Assembly (NCBI RefSeq): GCF_003254665.1
Contig: NZ_QHGY01000002.1
Location: 1 to 64,000, forward strand
From: Billgrantia lactosivorans
Lineage (GTDB): Bacteria; Pseudomonadota; Gammaproteobacteria; Pseudomonadales; Halomonadaceae
Direction of reading: 5' to 3'
DNA: 64,000 bases
Part shown: positions 25,454 to 34,540 of the stretch, in pieces
Numbering within the stretch: position 1 is the first letter of the stretch
Layout of the letters: the number at the start of each line of letters is the position of its first letter
Made by a program: the position numbers and the translations under genes
Notes under the pieces: generated by a model
Database searches by the model: none
The model's input: only the letters and a program-made list of their open reading frames with translations
Told to the model about the DNA's origin: nothing

Positions 25454-26944
25454 ATGGCGAAGCCCAATGCCGCCCCGATGACCTTTCTCTGGCACGACTA
25501 CGAGACATTCGGCGCCGATCCGCGTCGCGACCGGCCCTCGCAGTTCGCCGCGATCCGCACCGACATCGACTTCAACGAGATCGGCGAACCGGTCGAGCTC
25601 TTCTGCAAGCCGGCGGACGACTACCTGCCGCACCCCCAGGCGTGCCTGATCACCGGCATCACGCCGCAGCAGGCGCGGCGCCGCGGGCTGCCCGAGAGCG
25701 AGTTCGCCGGCCGTATCCATGCGCTGATGAGCGAGCCCGGCACCTGTGCGCTGGGCTACAACAGCCTGCGCTTCGACGACGAGGTGAGCCGCTGCCTGTT
25801 CTACCGCAACCTGCTCGATCCCTATTCCCGCGAATGGCAGAACGGCAATTCGCGCTGGGACCTGATCGATGCGGTACGGACCTTCCATGCCCTGCGCCCG
25901 GCGGGCATCGAGTGGCCCCGCCGCGAGGACGGCTCGCCCAGCTTCCGGCTCGAGGACCTGACCGCCGCCAACGGCATCGCCCACGAGGGGGCTCACGATG
26001 CGGTGGCCGACGTGCGTGCCACCATTGCCCTGGCCCGGTTGCTGAGGCAGCGCAATGCGCGCCTTTTCGATCACCTGCTGGCGCTGCGCAACAAGCGCGA
26101 GGTGGCCAGGCGCCTCGATATTCCCGGGCGCAAGCCGGTGCTGCACGTGTCGCGCCGCTACCCCGCCAGCCGCGGCTGCAGCGCGCTGGTGATGCCGCTG
26201 GCCGAGCATCCCACCAACCCCAACGGGGTGATCGTCTATGACCTCTCGGTGGACCCTGGCGCCCTGATCGAGCTGGATGCCGAGCAGATTCGCCAGCGCG
26301 TCTTCGTCAGCAGCGACGACCTGGCCGAGGGCGAGGCGCGCATCCCGCTCAAGGTCATCCACATCAACCGCAGCCCGGTGATCCTGCCCGCCGCGGCGCT
26401 GAAGGACGCGGAGGGGCCGCGCCAGGGCGAGTACGGCGAGATCGTCGAGCGCCTGGGGCTCGACCTGGCCGCCTGCCGGGCCAACTGGAAGCGTCTCGCG
26501 GCGAGTCCCGAGGCGGCCGCCAAGGCGGCCGAGGTCTTCGCCCAGGCGCCCCCCGACGGCCCCCACGACCCGGACCTGATGCTCTACAGCGGCGGCTTCT
26601 TCTCGCCGAGCGATCGCCAGCAGATGGAGCGTGTCCGTGCCACGCCGCCCTGGGACCTGGTGGACGCCCGGTTTGCCTTCCAGGACCCCCGCCTGGAGGA
26701 GATGCTGTTCCGCTATCGGGCGCGCAACTATCCCGACACCCTCAGCGGCGAGGAGCAGTCGCGCTGGGAGGTCTACCGCTGGGAGCGCATGAACGATGCC
26801 GCCGTGGCCGGGTTCACGCTGAAGGATTTCGCCCGCGAGATCGAGCGGCTCAATCAGGTCGCCCTGAGCGACCGCGACCGGCTGGTACTGGAGGAACTGG
26901 TCATGCACGTGGAGGCGATGATGCCGGCCCAGGCCTTCGGCTGA
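25454..26944 (+). CDS. sbcB: Exodeoxyribonuclease I
   Basis: 3'-5' single-strand DNA exonuclease of 496 residues (E. coli 475). The DEDDh domain starts FLWHDYETFGADPRRDRPSQFA, where E. coli has the same DYETFG motif. The second motif is LGYNSLRFDDEV and the third AHDAVADVRATIALA. After about 200 the SH3-like and C-terminal helical domains follow (WERMNDAAVAGFTLKDFAREIERL). It is a partner of SSB in repair. The ATG at 25454 has AGGAGA ten bases upstream; the 12-codon longer start is less likely. Confidence 0.96.
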   Translation: MAKPNAAPMTFLWHDYETFGADPRRDRPSQFAAIRTDIDFNEIGEPVELFCKPADDYLPHPQACLITGITPQQARRRGLPESEFAGRIHALMSEPGTCALGYNSLRFDDEVSRCLFYRNLLDPYSREWQNGNSRWDLIDAVRTFHALRPAGIEWPRREDGSPSFRLEDLTAANGIAHEGAHDAVADVRATIALARLLRQRNARLFDHLLALRNKREVARRLDIPGRKPVLHVSRRYPASRGCSALVMPLAEHPTNPNGVIVYDLSVDPGALIELDAEQIRQRVFVSSDDLAEGEARIPLKVIHINRSPVILPAAALKDAEGPRQGEYGEIVERLGLDLAACRANWKRLAASPEAAAKAAEVFAQAPPDGPHDPDLMLYSGGFFSPSDRQQMERVRATPPWDLVDARFAFQDPRLEEMLFRYRARNYPDTLSGEEQSRWEVYRWERMNDAAVAGFTLKDFAREIERLNQVALSDRDRLVLEELVMHVEAMMPAQAFG

Positions 26945-26995
26945 GCAAGCGCGGCGCGGCCAGCCGTGCCGCCCCGACCCGGAGCGGATACGACA

Positions 26996-27018
26996 GCGCC
27001 CGGCCATTGGCCGGGCGC
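26996..27018. terminator. Bidirectional hairpin between sbcB and the M16 protease gene
   Basis: GCGCCCGGCC (26996-27005) and GGCCGGGCGC (27009-27018) form a perfect 10-bp stem with loop ATT between two convergent genes. T-runs are absent. Confidence 0.6.
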
Positions 27019-27038
27019 GTCGCCGTGGGCGGTTGTCG

Positions 27039-29918
27039 TCAGTCGTCGGCTTCGGGCATCGGCTCGAGGTGCCGGGTCAGGGAGGCCACGTCGCTGGGTT
27101 CGTCGCCCGGGTCGTAGGCAATGGTGGCAATGGCCGTCTCGAGTAGCGTCGGCCAGGTCTCGCGCAGGTCGTCGGCGGTGACCGCGAGCACACGCTGAGC
27201 CAGGCGCTCGCGGCGGTCGAACTCCGTATCGCCGAACGACAGCGCGCGCCAAAGGCGATTGGTCCGCTCCGACAGGCTGGTGTCACGCTGCAGCAGGCCG
27301 TCGTGCACGGCTTGGCGATAGGGGGCCAGGTCGTCGTCGTCCATCTCCGCCAGGCGCTGGCCGAAGCTCTCGAGGAAGGCGTCGATGTGCGTCTGGATCT
27401 CCTCGCTGCCGGCATCGGGCGACTGCACCAGCAGGCTCAGCCCCGGGGCGTCGAGCAGCGGCGAATAGCCGGCGCTGACCACGTAGCCGAGCTGCTCCTC
27501 GGTGCGCAGGCGCTGGTAGAAGGGGGTGTCGATCACCTGGCCGAGCACCGAGAGGCGCGCCTGGGCGTCGAGCGAGCGGTCTTCCCCCTGCAGGTAGCGC
27601 AGCACCAGCGACTCCTCGCGGGTGGTCACCGGGCGCAGGGTGGGCAGCTCGTCATCGATGCGCAGCGGGGTCAGGTCCGGGATCGCTTCGCGAGGCAGCG
27701 ACGGGTCGAGCAGCTCTGCCACGAGCCGCCCCTCGCGGCGGGCCAGATCGGCATCGAGATTGCCGATGGCGAGGGCCTGCAGGCGCAGCTCGCCGAGGAA
27801 CGCCTGGCGGAAGTCGCGCAGGTCGTCCACCGTCAGCTCGCGGCTGGCTTCCAGCAGGCTCTGGGTCGGCCAGTGCGGTCGCATCAGGGCTTCGGCCAGC
27901 GTGCGGTGGCCCTGACGGAACAGCGCCGCCTGGGGGGCGTTGCGCCATTCGCGCTGCAGGCGATAGCGCACCCGCTCGAAGCTTGCCTCGTCGATGTCGC
28001 CCTCGCGCAGCTGCTCGAGGGTGCGGCGCATGACCCGGTCCTGGCGGTCGCGCCAGCCGGAGAAGGCCAGGGTGATGCCCCGCGCATGGGCGTAGGCCTC
28101 GGCGTCGTGGCCGGCCAGGCGCGCGGCATAGAACTCCTCGTTGAGACTGTCCTCCAGCCAGCCGGCCAGCAGGTCCGCCAGCACGGCGTGGCGCGGATCA
28201 CTGCTGGCCGTGGGGTTCTGCAGGCTGAAGCGCCACTCCACCTTGGGCGTGTCGAAGCTGGCGTCTGCCATGTGCCAAAGCTCGAAGCCGTCCTCCTCCA
28301 GCAGCCGGGCAGGGCGTTCGTCCTGCTCGTCGAGCAGCGCCATGTCCTCGGCGATGAAGGGGTTGGGCACGGGCAGGGCCAGGCCTGCCAGCGGTTGGGC
28401 CGTGGAGGCCTCCGGTTCGATCTCGCGCCAGGGGGTATCGAACCAGGGCGAGTTGCGCTCGCCTTCGACCTCAGGGCCGCTATAGACGCGCAGCAGCGCC
28501 TCGGGGCGAAGCGCATCGAGGTAGGTGCCGATCAGCTCGGAGTCGAAGCCGTCCATGCGGTAGGCGGCATATTGCACGTCCTCCATCGGAAAGCGGGCCA
28601 GATTCATGGACAGGCGCATGGCGCTCTGCAGCGTCGAGCCATGCTGCTGGAAGCGAAACTCCTGTTCGGCAAGCTGGGCCTGCTCGTCGTAGCGCCACTC
28701 CTCCAGGCCCTGCTCGCGGATCTGCTCGATGGCGGCGAACAGTGTGGCTTCGATCTCGTCGATGCGCTCGGCACCGGCCGGCGTCAGGCTGACGCTGACG
28801 GTGAACAGCGCGTGGCGCTCGTCACCGCGGCCCACGCCGGCGGAGAGCCCGTCGGCCAGCCCCGCCTCGCGCAGTACGGCGAACAGGCTGCCCTCGCCCT
28901 CGTGGCCCAGCAGGTGCGCAAGAAGGTCGGCGGGCTTGTGGCGATAGTGCTGGATGGGGTCGGGCACCGGGAACATGAAGCTCACCTGGCGGCTGTCGCG
29001 CACCGACTTGAGCTCCACGTAGCGAGGCAGGCCATCCTCCGTCACCAGCGGCTCCTCGATGACCGGGCGCTCGAGGTCGCGGTCGGCGATGTCGGCGAAG
29101 CGCTCGGCCACCATCGCTTCCAGTTCGTCCAGTGGCTGCGGGGCCACCAGTGCCAGGTGCATCACGTTGGCATCGTAGTAGCGCTGGTAGAAGTCGATCA
29201 CCCGCTCACGCAGTGAGGGTTCGCCCTCGGGCCGGTCCGCCAGCGTCTCGCGGCTGCCCACCGAGAAGCCGGTGGTCGGGTTGGCGGGGTTGAGGACCTG
29301 ATTGAGCACGTCGTTCTCGCGCCGGCCGTCGTCGCGGATGCGCGACATGTACTCGGAATGCACGATATTGCGTTCGCTCTCCAGCTGGCCGGGGTTGAAC
29401 AGCGGGGTGAGGAAGAACTCGCTGAAGCGATCCAGGGCGCCGGGTAGCGCCTCGGGCTCGATGTCGAAGAAGTAGTTGGTGTCCTGCGGAGCGGTGAAGG
29501 CGTTGTGACTGCCGCCGTGACGCTGCAGGTAGCCCTGGTAGGCGTCGGCCTCGGGAAACGGCTCGGTGCCGAGGAACAGCATGTGCTCGAGGAAGTGCGC
29601 AAGCCCGGCCAGGTCGTCGGGATCCTGGGCGCTGCCCACGCCGACGTTCATCGAGGCGGCCGCCCGGTCCGCCTCGGGGTCGCTGACGAGCAGGGCGGTG
29701 AGGCCGTTGTCGAGGCGCAGCACGCGGTAGTCGCGGCTGTCGTGGGGACTGACGTGGGGCAGCACGACCTCATCGACCGCCTCCTCGAGCGCGGCGTCAT
29801 TCGGCTGCTGGCCCTGGGCGGGGCCGGCCAGCAGGAAGCCGGCCAGCAGCAGGCTCGCCAGCCAGGGCAGCGGGTGTCGGCGGCCCGGGCGAAGCCGGGG
29901 CGGGCGGGGCATGAGCAT
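27039..29918 (-). CDS. Pitrilysin-type M16 insulinase family metalloprotease
   Basis: About 960 residues, the size of E. coli protease III (962). A signal peptide (LPWLASLLLAGFLLAGPAQG, about 18-38) sends it to the periplasm. The inverted zinc motif HFLEHMLFLGTE gives the two His and catalytic Glu, and ERNIVHSEYMSR gives the third ligand. Four M16 half-domains follow, including the inactive ones and a late substrate-binding Tyr/Arg region (DTPFYQRLRTEEQLGYVV). It degrades small proteins and peptides. Two ATG codons (29921, 29918) follow AGGAGAG; the second has the better spacing. Five bases after its start lies the end of the SRAP gene, so the two may be co-transcribed. Confidence 0.93.
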   Translation of the reverse strand: MLMPRPPRLRPGRRHPLPWLASLLLAGFLLAGPAQGQQPNDAALEEAVDEVVLPHVSPHDSRDYRVLRLDNGLTALLVSDPEADRAAASMNVGVGSAQDPDDLAGLAHFLEHMLFLGTEPFPEADAYQGYLQRHGGSHNAFTAPQDTNYFFDIEPEALPGALDRFSEFFLTPLFNPGQLESERNIVHSEYMSRIRDDGRRENDVLNQVLNPANPTTGFSVGSRETLADRPEGEPSLRERVIDFYQRYYDANVMHLALVAPQPLDELEAMVAERFADIADRDLERPVIEEPLVTEDGLPRYVELKSVRDSRQVSFMFPVPDPIQHYRHKPADLLAHLLGHEGEGSLFAVLREAGLADGLSAGVGRGDERHALFTVSVSLTPAGAERIDEIEATLFAAIEQIREQGLEEWRYDEQAQLAEQEFRFQQHGSTLQSAMRLSMNLARFPMEDVQYAAYRMDGFDSELIGTYLDALRPEALLRVYSGPEVEGERNSPWFDTPWREIEPEASTAQPLAGLALPVPNPFIAEDMALLDEQDERPARLLEEDGFELWHMADASFDTPKVEWRFSLQNPTASSDPRHAVLADLLAGWLEDSLNEEFYAARLAGHDAEAYAHARGITLAFSGWRDRQDRVMRRTLEQLREGDIDEASFERVRYRLQREWRNAPQAALFRQGHRTLAEALMRPHWPTQSLLEASRELTVDDLRDFRQAFLGELRLQALAIGNLDADLARREGRLVAELLDPSLPREAIPDLTPLRIDDELPTLRPVTTREESLVLRYLQGEDRSLDAQARLSVLGQVIDTPFYQRLRTEEQLGYVVSAGYSPLLDAPGLSLLVQSPDAGSEEIQTHIDAFLESFGQRLAEMDDDDLAPYRQAVHDGLLQRDTSLSERTNRLWRALSFGDTEFDRRERLAQRVLAVTADDLRETWPTLLETAIATIAYDPGDEPSDVASLTRHLEPMPEADD

Positions 29919-29926
29919 CATCTCTC

Positions 29927-30601
29927 CTATTCGTTCCAGCGCAGCATGGGACCCGTGGGGTGGGCGCAGGCGGGGTCCTGGTCGGCAGGGTTGTTCACCC
30001 TTATTGATACCGGAAAGGCGCCCAACAGTTCCCGCGGGGCAGGGCGAAGCAGCGCGCGGGCGGCGTCCTCCGGCGTGCTCGGATCGAGCCAGCGCATGGC
30101 GTCGTCGGGATCGATCAGCGCCGGCAGCCTGTCGCCGAGCGGCGCCAGGAAGTCATTGGTCGGCACGGTGATCAGCGCCATCGAGTCGGCATGTTCGGTC
30201 AGGGCGGTATGATAGCGGCACCAGAGGCCGGCCAGCAGCATCGGGCCGCGATCGACCCGAGCGACCAGGAACGGCTGCTTGAAGCGCGGCTGCGTCTTCC
30301 ATACGTAGACCCCTCCCACCGGGACCAGGCTGCGACGGGCGGAGAAGGCGTCGCGGAACATGGGGCGAGCCTCGAGCGACTCGGCGCGGGCACAGTGAGG
30401 CGCGTGATCGAGTACGGTCAGCCAGGCCGGCGTCAGCCCCCAGAAGACCCGGGCCAGCGTGGCACGACCGGCCTCCAGCCGGATGTGCGAGACCGGCCGC
30501 CTCGGCGCCAGGTTGGTGGCGGTCAGCAGGGGAGTCTCCTGGCGCAGGTCGGGCAGCAGTCGAGCCGTGTCGAGGGGCGGAATGTAGAGGCGGCCGGCCA
30601 T
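29927..30601 (-). CDS. SRAP (YedK/HMCES) fold protein lacking catalytic residues
   Basis: 224-residue member of the SOS-response-associated peptidase family, whose normal role is to crosslink to abasic sites in single-stranded DNA through Cys2. Fold landmarks are present: MAGRLYIPP, TNLAPRRPV, ARVFWGLTPAWL, SLVPVGGVYVWK and ALITVPTND. The active residues are not. Cys2 is Ala2, the Asn of NAR is Cys70, the Glu of GFYEW is Val100 and the His of HDRMP is Gly156; only Arg72 remains. It starts at the only plausible ATG, so Ala2 is not a start error. It probably binds DNA or another ligand without crosslinking. The next gene downstream is the M16 protease. Confidence 0.85.
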   Translation of the reverse strand: MAGRLYIPPLDTARLLPDLRQETPLLTATNLAPRRPVSHIRLEAGRATLARVFWGLTPAWLTVLDHAPHCARAESLEARPMFRDAFSARRSLVPVGGVYVWKTQPRFKQPFLVARVDRGPMLLAGLWCRYHTALTEHADSMALITVPTNDFLAPLGDRLPALIDPDDAMRWLDPSTPEDAARALLRPAPRELLGAFPVSIRVNNPADQDPACAHPTGPMLRWNE

Positions 30602-30660
30602 GGACTCTCCGGGTGACGAGGTGGCGTCAGGTTAGCCAAGTCGAAGAAAACTGAAAAGGG

Positions 30661-30691
30661 TTGACGCGCAATGGTCGAAAACAGTGTTCGA
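30661..30691 (+). promoter_or_regulatory. Inverted repeat upstream of the TetR gene, possible operator
   Basis: TCGAA (30675-30679) and TTCGA (30687-30691) are mirrored around AACAGTG, just after a -35-like TTGACG (30661-30666). The position, about 70-85 bases before the start, suits autoregulation by the TetR product. The arms are short, so chance cannot be excluded. Confidence 0.35.
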
Positions 30692-30761
30692 TGTGCGCTA
30701 TCCTAAGCTACCGGGCGAAGTCCTGTCGCCCTGCGATGTACCACCTCCTGCGAGGAACTCG

Positions 30762-31379
30762 ATGGCTCGTCCCCGACAGCATGCGCCCGAAGCGCTCCAT
30801 GCACAGGTCATGGCCGCATGCGATGACTGGCTGCAGGGCAACCCCGTGCATGCGCTCTCGCTGCGCGCGCTGGCGCGTGAGGTGGGCTGCGCGCCGAGCA
30901 CCCTGCTCAAGCTCTACGGCAGCTTCGGCAACCTGCTGCAGCATGTGAACATCGAGACCCTGGCCCGCTTGCGTACGGTCATCGAGCCGCTGACCCAGGG
31001 CACGGAGCCGGAGAGGCAGATGCGCGCCCTGGCGCTGGCCTACTGGCAGTTCGCCCAGCGCGAACCGTTCCGCTGGCAACTGCTGTTCGACTACCCGCTG
31101 GCGCAGGAGGGCGAACTCGACCAGCGCCAGTCGGACATGATCGAGGCGCTGTTCCTGCGTGTCGAGACCGGCCTCAAGGAGTACCAGCCGGCGCTCGGCG
31201 ACCTGGAGGCCCGGCGCCTCGGGCGCACCCTGTGGGGCAGCGTTCACGGCCTGGTCCAGCTGGGGCTCAACGAGCGCCTGGGCTACTGGCAGGGACAGCA
31301 GCTCGAAGTGCCCGAGCTGCTCGACCAGCTGCTCTCCACCATTCTCGCTGGCCTGAAGCACAGGTCCGATATCGCGTGA
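30762..31379 (+). CDS. TetR-family transcriptional regulator
   Basis: 205 residues with an N-terminal helix-turn-helix (about 25-55: LSLRALAREVGCAPSTLLKLYGSFGNLLQHV) and a helical C-terminal ligand domain of the WHG type (REPFRWQLLFDYPL; GRTLWGSVHGLVQLGLNERL). GAGGAAC is six bases before the ATG at 30762. Its stop overlaps the GTG start of the acyltransferase gene by four bases, so it most likely controls that gene and itself, perhaps in response to acyl-CoA or free fatty acids. The ligand is unknown. Identity as FabR was considered but no FabR-specific feature was seen. Confidence 0.9.
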   Translation: MARPRQHAPEALHAQVMAACDDWLQGNPVHALSLRALAREVGCAPSTLLKLYGSFGNLLQHVNIETLARLRTVIEPLTQGTEPERQMRALALAYWQFAQREPFRWQLLFDYPLAQEGELDQRQSDMIEALFLRVETGLKEYQPALGDLEARRLGRTLWGSVHGLVQLGLNERLGYWQGQQLEVPELLDQLLSTILAGLKHRSDIA

Positions 31380-32101
31380 AGCTGGCGCTGTACGGGCTGG
31401 TCGGCTCCCTGCTGGTACTGGGCGGCTGGCGCGTGGCGCGCTCACCACGACCGCTCATCCGCTTTCTCATCTACCTGCTGGTTCGTTGCTGCTATCGGCT
31501 GCGCCTGCGCGGCCGCGACCACATCCCCGCCAAGGGACCCGCCGTGGTGGTCTGCAACCACGTCAGCTTCATGGACGCGCTGGTCATGGGCGGGGCGAGC
31601 CCGCGTCCGCTGCGCTTCCTGATGGACCGGCCGATCTACGAGTCGCCCTGGCTCAACTGGCTGTTCCGCCTGGTGGGGGCGATCCCGGTGGAATCCGACC
31701 GGCGCGACCCCGGCAGCGTGCGTCGCGCCCTGGAGCAGGTCAGCCGGGCGCTGCGCAGCGGCGAAGTGGTGATGCTATTCCCCGAGGGGCGGCTGACGCC
31801 GGATGGCGAGGTGCATGCGTTCCGCCGCGGGCTCGAGACGATCCTGGCGCGCGACCCGGTGCCGGTGATCCCGGCCGGCCTGTCCGGCCTGTGGGGCTCG
31901 TGGACCTCGCACTGCGATGGCCCGGCACTGTCCAAGCGCCCGCAGCGCTTCCGTGCCAGGGTGGCACTCCATTTCGGCAAGCCGGTCCCGCCCAGGCTGG
32001 CGCGTCGCGAGCTGCTCGAGGCGCGGGTGCGGGCGCTCAAGAGCGAGGGCGATGCCTGGGCCTGTCCGCGCGCGGCGTCCTGTTCGCCGCGTCGGCGCTG
32101 A
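31376..32101 (+). CDS. PlsC-type 1-acyl-glycerol-3-phosphate acyltransferase
   Basis: 241 residues. An N-terminal membrane segment (LALYGLVGSLLVLGGW) precedes the acyltransferase core with motif I VVVCNHVSFMDALVMG (N-H-x4-D), the acceptor-site residues FLMDRPIYESPWLNWLFRLVGAIPV, motif III VVMLFPEGRLT and motif IV VIPAGLSGLWG. It likely acylates lysophosphatidate or another lysophospholipid at the inner membrane. GTG start inside the stop of the TetR gene. The stop codon directly abuts that of the convergent CorB-type gene (TGATCA), so there is no intergenic base. Confidence 0.9.
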   Translation: MKLALYGLVGSLLVLGGWRVARSPRPLIRFLIYLLVRCCYRLRLRGRDHIPAKGPAVVVCNHVSFMDALVMGGASPRPLRFLMDRPIYESPWLNWLFRLVGAIPVESDRRDPGSVRRALEQVSRALRSGEVVMLFPEGRLTPDGEVHAFRRGLETILARDPVPVIPAGLSGLWGSWTSHCDGPALSKRPQRFRARVALHFGKPVPPRLARRELLEARVRALKSEGDAWACPRAASCSPRRR

Positions 32102-33388
32102 TCACGTCTGGCGCTGGCGGCCGCTGCGTACCACCTGCCAGCAGCGCGCCGAGGTGATCAGGTTGTCGCGGATCTCGAGAATCTCCATGCGGACGTTACC
32201 GATCTGCAGGCAGGTGGGGCCCTCCGGAAAGCCCTCCAGGTGCTCGAGGATCAGGCCATTCAGCGTCTTGGGGCCATCGGTGGGCAGCTTCCAGCCCAGG
32301 GCGCGATTGATTTCGCGAATGTTGGCGGTGCCGTCGATCACGTGGCTGCCGTCCTCCTGGCGATGGATATCCTGGTCCTGGCCCGCCACGTCGGTGGTGA
32401 ACTCGCCGACGATCTCCTCGAGGATGTCCTCGAGCGTGACCAGTCCTTCCACGTCGCCGTACTCGTCCACCACGATGCCGATACGGCGCTTCTGCTTCTG
32501 GAAGTTGAGCAGCTGGGTGTGCAGCGGCGTCGACTCGGGGATGAAGTAGGGTTCGCGCGCCTCCTGCACGATAGACGCCTTCGTGACCTCGCTGCGCGTC
32601 AGGAAGCGCGCCGCGTTGCGCAGGTGCAGCATGCCGATGATGTTGTTGATGTCACCCTTGAAGACCGGCAGGCGAGTGTGCTGGCTGGTGCGGATCTGGG
32701 CCAGGATGGCCTCCAGCTCGTCGTCGAGGTCGATGCCGACCACCTCGTGGCGCGGCACCATGATGTCGTTGACCGTGACGTTCTCCAGGTCGAGGATCGA
32801 CAGCAGCATCGCCTGGTGGCGGCGGGGGATCAGCGTGCCGGCTTCGTGCACCACGGTGCGCAGTTCGTCGCGGGTCAGGCTGTCGGCGCCGCCCTCTATG
32901 CTCTTGACGCCGATCAGCCGCAGCAGGCCGTTGGAGATCGCGTTGACCAGCCATACCAGCGGATAGAGCAGCTTCAGCAGGGGTTCGAGTATCAGCGAGG
33001 AGGGGTAGGCGATGCGTTCGGGCTTGATCGCGGCATAGGTCTTGGGGCTGACCTCGGCAAAGATGAGCAGCACGATGGTCAGAATCAGCGGCGCGATCGC
33101 CGGTCCGGAGACCTCGCCGAAGAAGTGAATGGCCAGCACGGTGGCGATGGCGGCCGCCAGGTTGTTGACCAGGTTGTTGCCTATCAGGATCACGCCGATC
33201 AGCCGGTCGGGTCGCGCCAGCAGCCGCAGGACCCGACGGGCCCGGCTGTCTCCGCTGTTGGCCTCGTGGTTCAGCCGGTAGCGGTTGATCGACATCATGC
33301 CGGTCTCGGAGCTCGAGAAGAAAGCGGAAAGACAGACGAGTAGGAAAAGCAGGCCGAACAGCAATCCCAAAGGGAAGTCGTCGCTCAA
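32102..33388 (-). CDS. HlyC/CorC (CNNM/CorB) family transporter
   Basis: 428 residues. The DUF21 membrane domain (about 5-190) has four segments (LLFGLLFLLVCLSAFFSSSETGMMS; IGVILIGNNLVNNLAAAIATVLA). A CBS pair follows (about 210-335: DIMVPRHEVVGIDLDDELEAI; VVDEYGDVEGLVTLEDILEEIVGE), then a C-terminal transporter-associated domain. The family exports or regulates Mg2+/Co2+. The SSSETGM motif lies in the ion path of CorB proteins. TTG start at 33388 with AGGA ten bases upstream. The order with ypjD and ffh matches E. coli (yfjD-ypjD-ffh). Confidence 0.92.
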   Translation of the reverse strand: MSDDFPLGLLFGLLFLLVCLSAFFSSSETGMMSINRYRLNHEANSGDSRARRVLRLLARPDRLIGVILIGNNLVNNLAAAIATVLAIHFFGEVSGPAIAPLILTIVLLIFAEVSPKTYAAIKPERIAYPSSLILEPLLKLLYPLVWLVNAISNGLLRLIGVKSIEGGADSLTRDELRTVVHEAGTLIPRRHQAMLLSILDLENVTVNDIMVPRHEVVGIDLDDELEAILAQIRTSQHTRLPVFKGDINNIIGMLHLRNAARFLTRSEVTKASIVQEAREPYFIPESTPLHTQLLNFQKQKRRIGIVVDEYGDVEGLVTLEDILEEIVGEFTTDVAGQDQDIHRQEDGSHVIDGTANIREINRALGWKLPTDGPKTLNGLILEHLEGFPEGPTCLQIGNVRMEILEIRDNLITSARCWQVVRSGRQRQT

Positions 33389-33463
33389 GGTCGTAGGATC
33401 CTCGCTGGCGTGTCAGCCCCGTTTGTAGGGATTCGGCCTTGCAGTGTCAAGGCGACTTCCTGC

Positions 33464-34264
33464 TCAGGCGCGGTTGAGCACGACCTCGAGCACGAACTTG
33501 CTGCCGAAATAGGCCAGCAGCAGGACGACGCAGCCGCCCAGCGTCCAGCGCACCGCGCGCATCCCGCGCCAGCCCAGTACATGGTGGCTGACCAGCAGGA
33601 TGGCGAAGATCACCCAGGCCGCCAGCGACAGGATCGTCTTGTGCGCCAGGTGCTGGGCGAACATGCTCTCGACGAAGATGAAGCCGCTGACGATCGACAG
33701 CGTGAGCAGCGCCATGCCGGCCCAGATCAGCTCGAACAGCACCCGCTCCATGGTGGTCAGCGGCGGCAGCACCTGCACCACGCCGCGGGTATGGTGGTGG
33801 CGCAGGGCCTGGTTCTGCAGGCCGAGCAGCACGGCCTGGCAGGCAGCGATGAACAGCACGCCGAAGGCGAGCGCCGAGCTCATGGCGTGCAGGGCGATGC
33901 CCGGGGTCATGCCGCCGGCTCGCTCGGGGCTCGGCAGGCCCACCGCCAGCAGCAGCGCCAGGCCCGAGACCGGGAACAGGGCCACGGCCACGCTGAGGAC
34001 CGGCTTGGCCAGGCTGACGCCGAGCAGCAGGATGACCATGATCGCGGTCAGCACCACCGCGCTGGTCGAGAGGCCCGGCATCAGGCCGGGGTTCTGGTCG
34101 ATCAGCTTGAAGGCCACGGGCAGGTGGAACAACAGGCCCAGCAGGCCCAGGACGCGGACCAGGGCGGGGCGCTGCGGCACGCGCCGAAGCAGCGTGAGGC
34201 CCTGCCAGGAGGCTGCGCCCAGGTAGAGGATGAGGGCCATGATGGCCAGAGGAAGCGCCTGCAT
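33464..34264 (-). CDS. YpjD, CcsA-like inner-membrane protein
   Basis: 266-residue protein with about eight membrane segments, from the cytochrome c assembly (CcsA/CcmC) fold group, e.g. ALHAMSSALAFGVLFIAACQAVLLG and TILSLAAWVIFAILLVSHHVLGWRGMRA, where the spaced His residues resemble haem ligands of the family. In gammaproteobacteria the gene sits next to ffh and its role is unclear; a link to haem or the CorB-type neighbour has been suggested only by position. The ATG at 34264 gives the family's short N-terminus. A much longer frame to 36235 is antisense to ffh and is rejected. Confidence 0.87.
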   Translation of the reverse strand: MQALPLAIMALILYLGAASWQGLTLLRRVPQRPALVRVLGLLGLLFHLPVAFKLIDQNPGLMPGLSTSAVVLTAIMVILLLGVSLAKPVLSVAVALFPVSGLALLLAVGLPSPERAGGMTPGIALHAMSSALAFGVLFIAACQAVLLGLQNQALRHHHTRGVVQVLPPLTTMERVLFELIWAGMALLTLSIVSGFIFVESMFAQHLAHKTILSLAAWVIFAILLVSHHVLGWRGMRAVRWTLGGCVVLLLAYFGSKFVLEVVLNRA

Positions 34265-34378
34265 CAGTTGTCGTCCGTGCGCCGTCGCCGACGGCGTTGC
34301 ATCTCGTGGATGATGTCTGCCGAGGGCCACTATACCCAATCCTCGCTGCGGCGCACAGCCGTGCTCGGGCGGCATGCA

Positions 34379-34407
34379 TGGAGACTGGCCGCGGCAGGGC
34401 GTATAAT
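34379..34407 (+). promoter_or_regulatory. Candidate ffh promoter
   Basis: A perfect -10 TATAAT (34402-34407) has a weak -35 (TGGAGA, 34379-34384) at 17 bases. It lies 134 bases before the ffh ATG. Confidence 0.5.
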
Positions 34408-34540
34408 GCCGGCCAGATTCTACAAGCGCATGATCAGGGCTGTTGCAGTCGCCTTCGAAGCGCGTGACGCTTCGCCGCAGGTCCTCCCGCCCTGGGCGTG
34501 ACATCGCGTCGACCCCACAGCCCGACAGCCGGAGTGGCTT

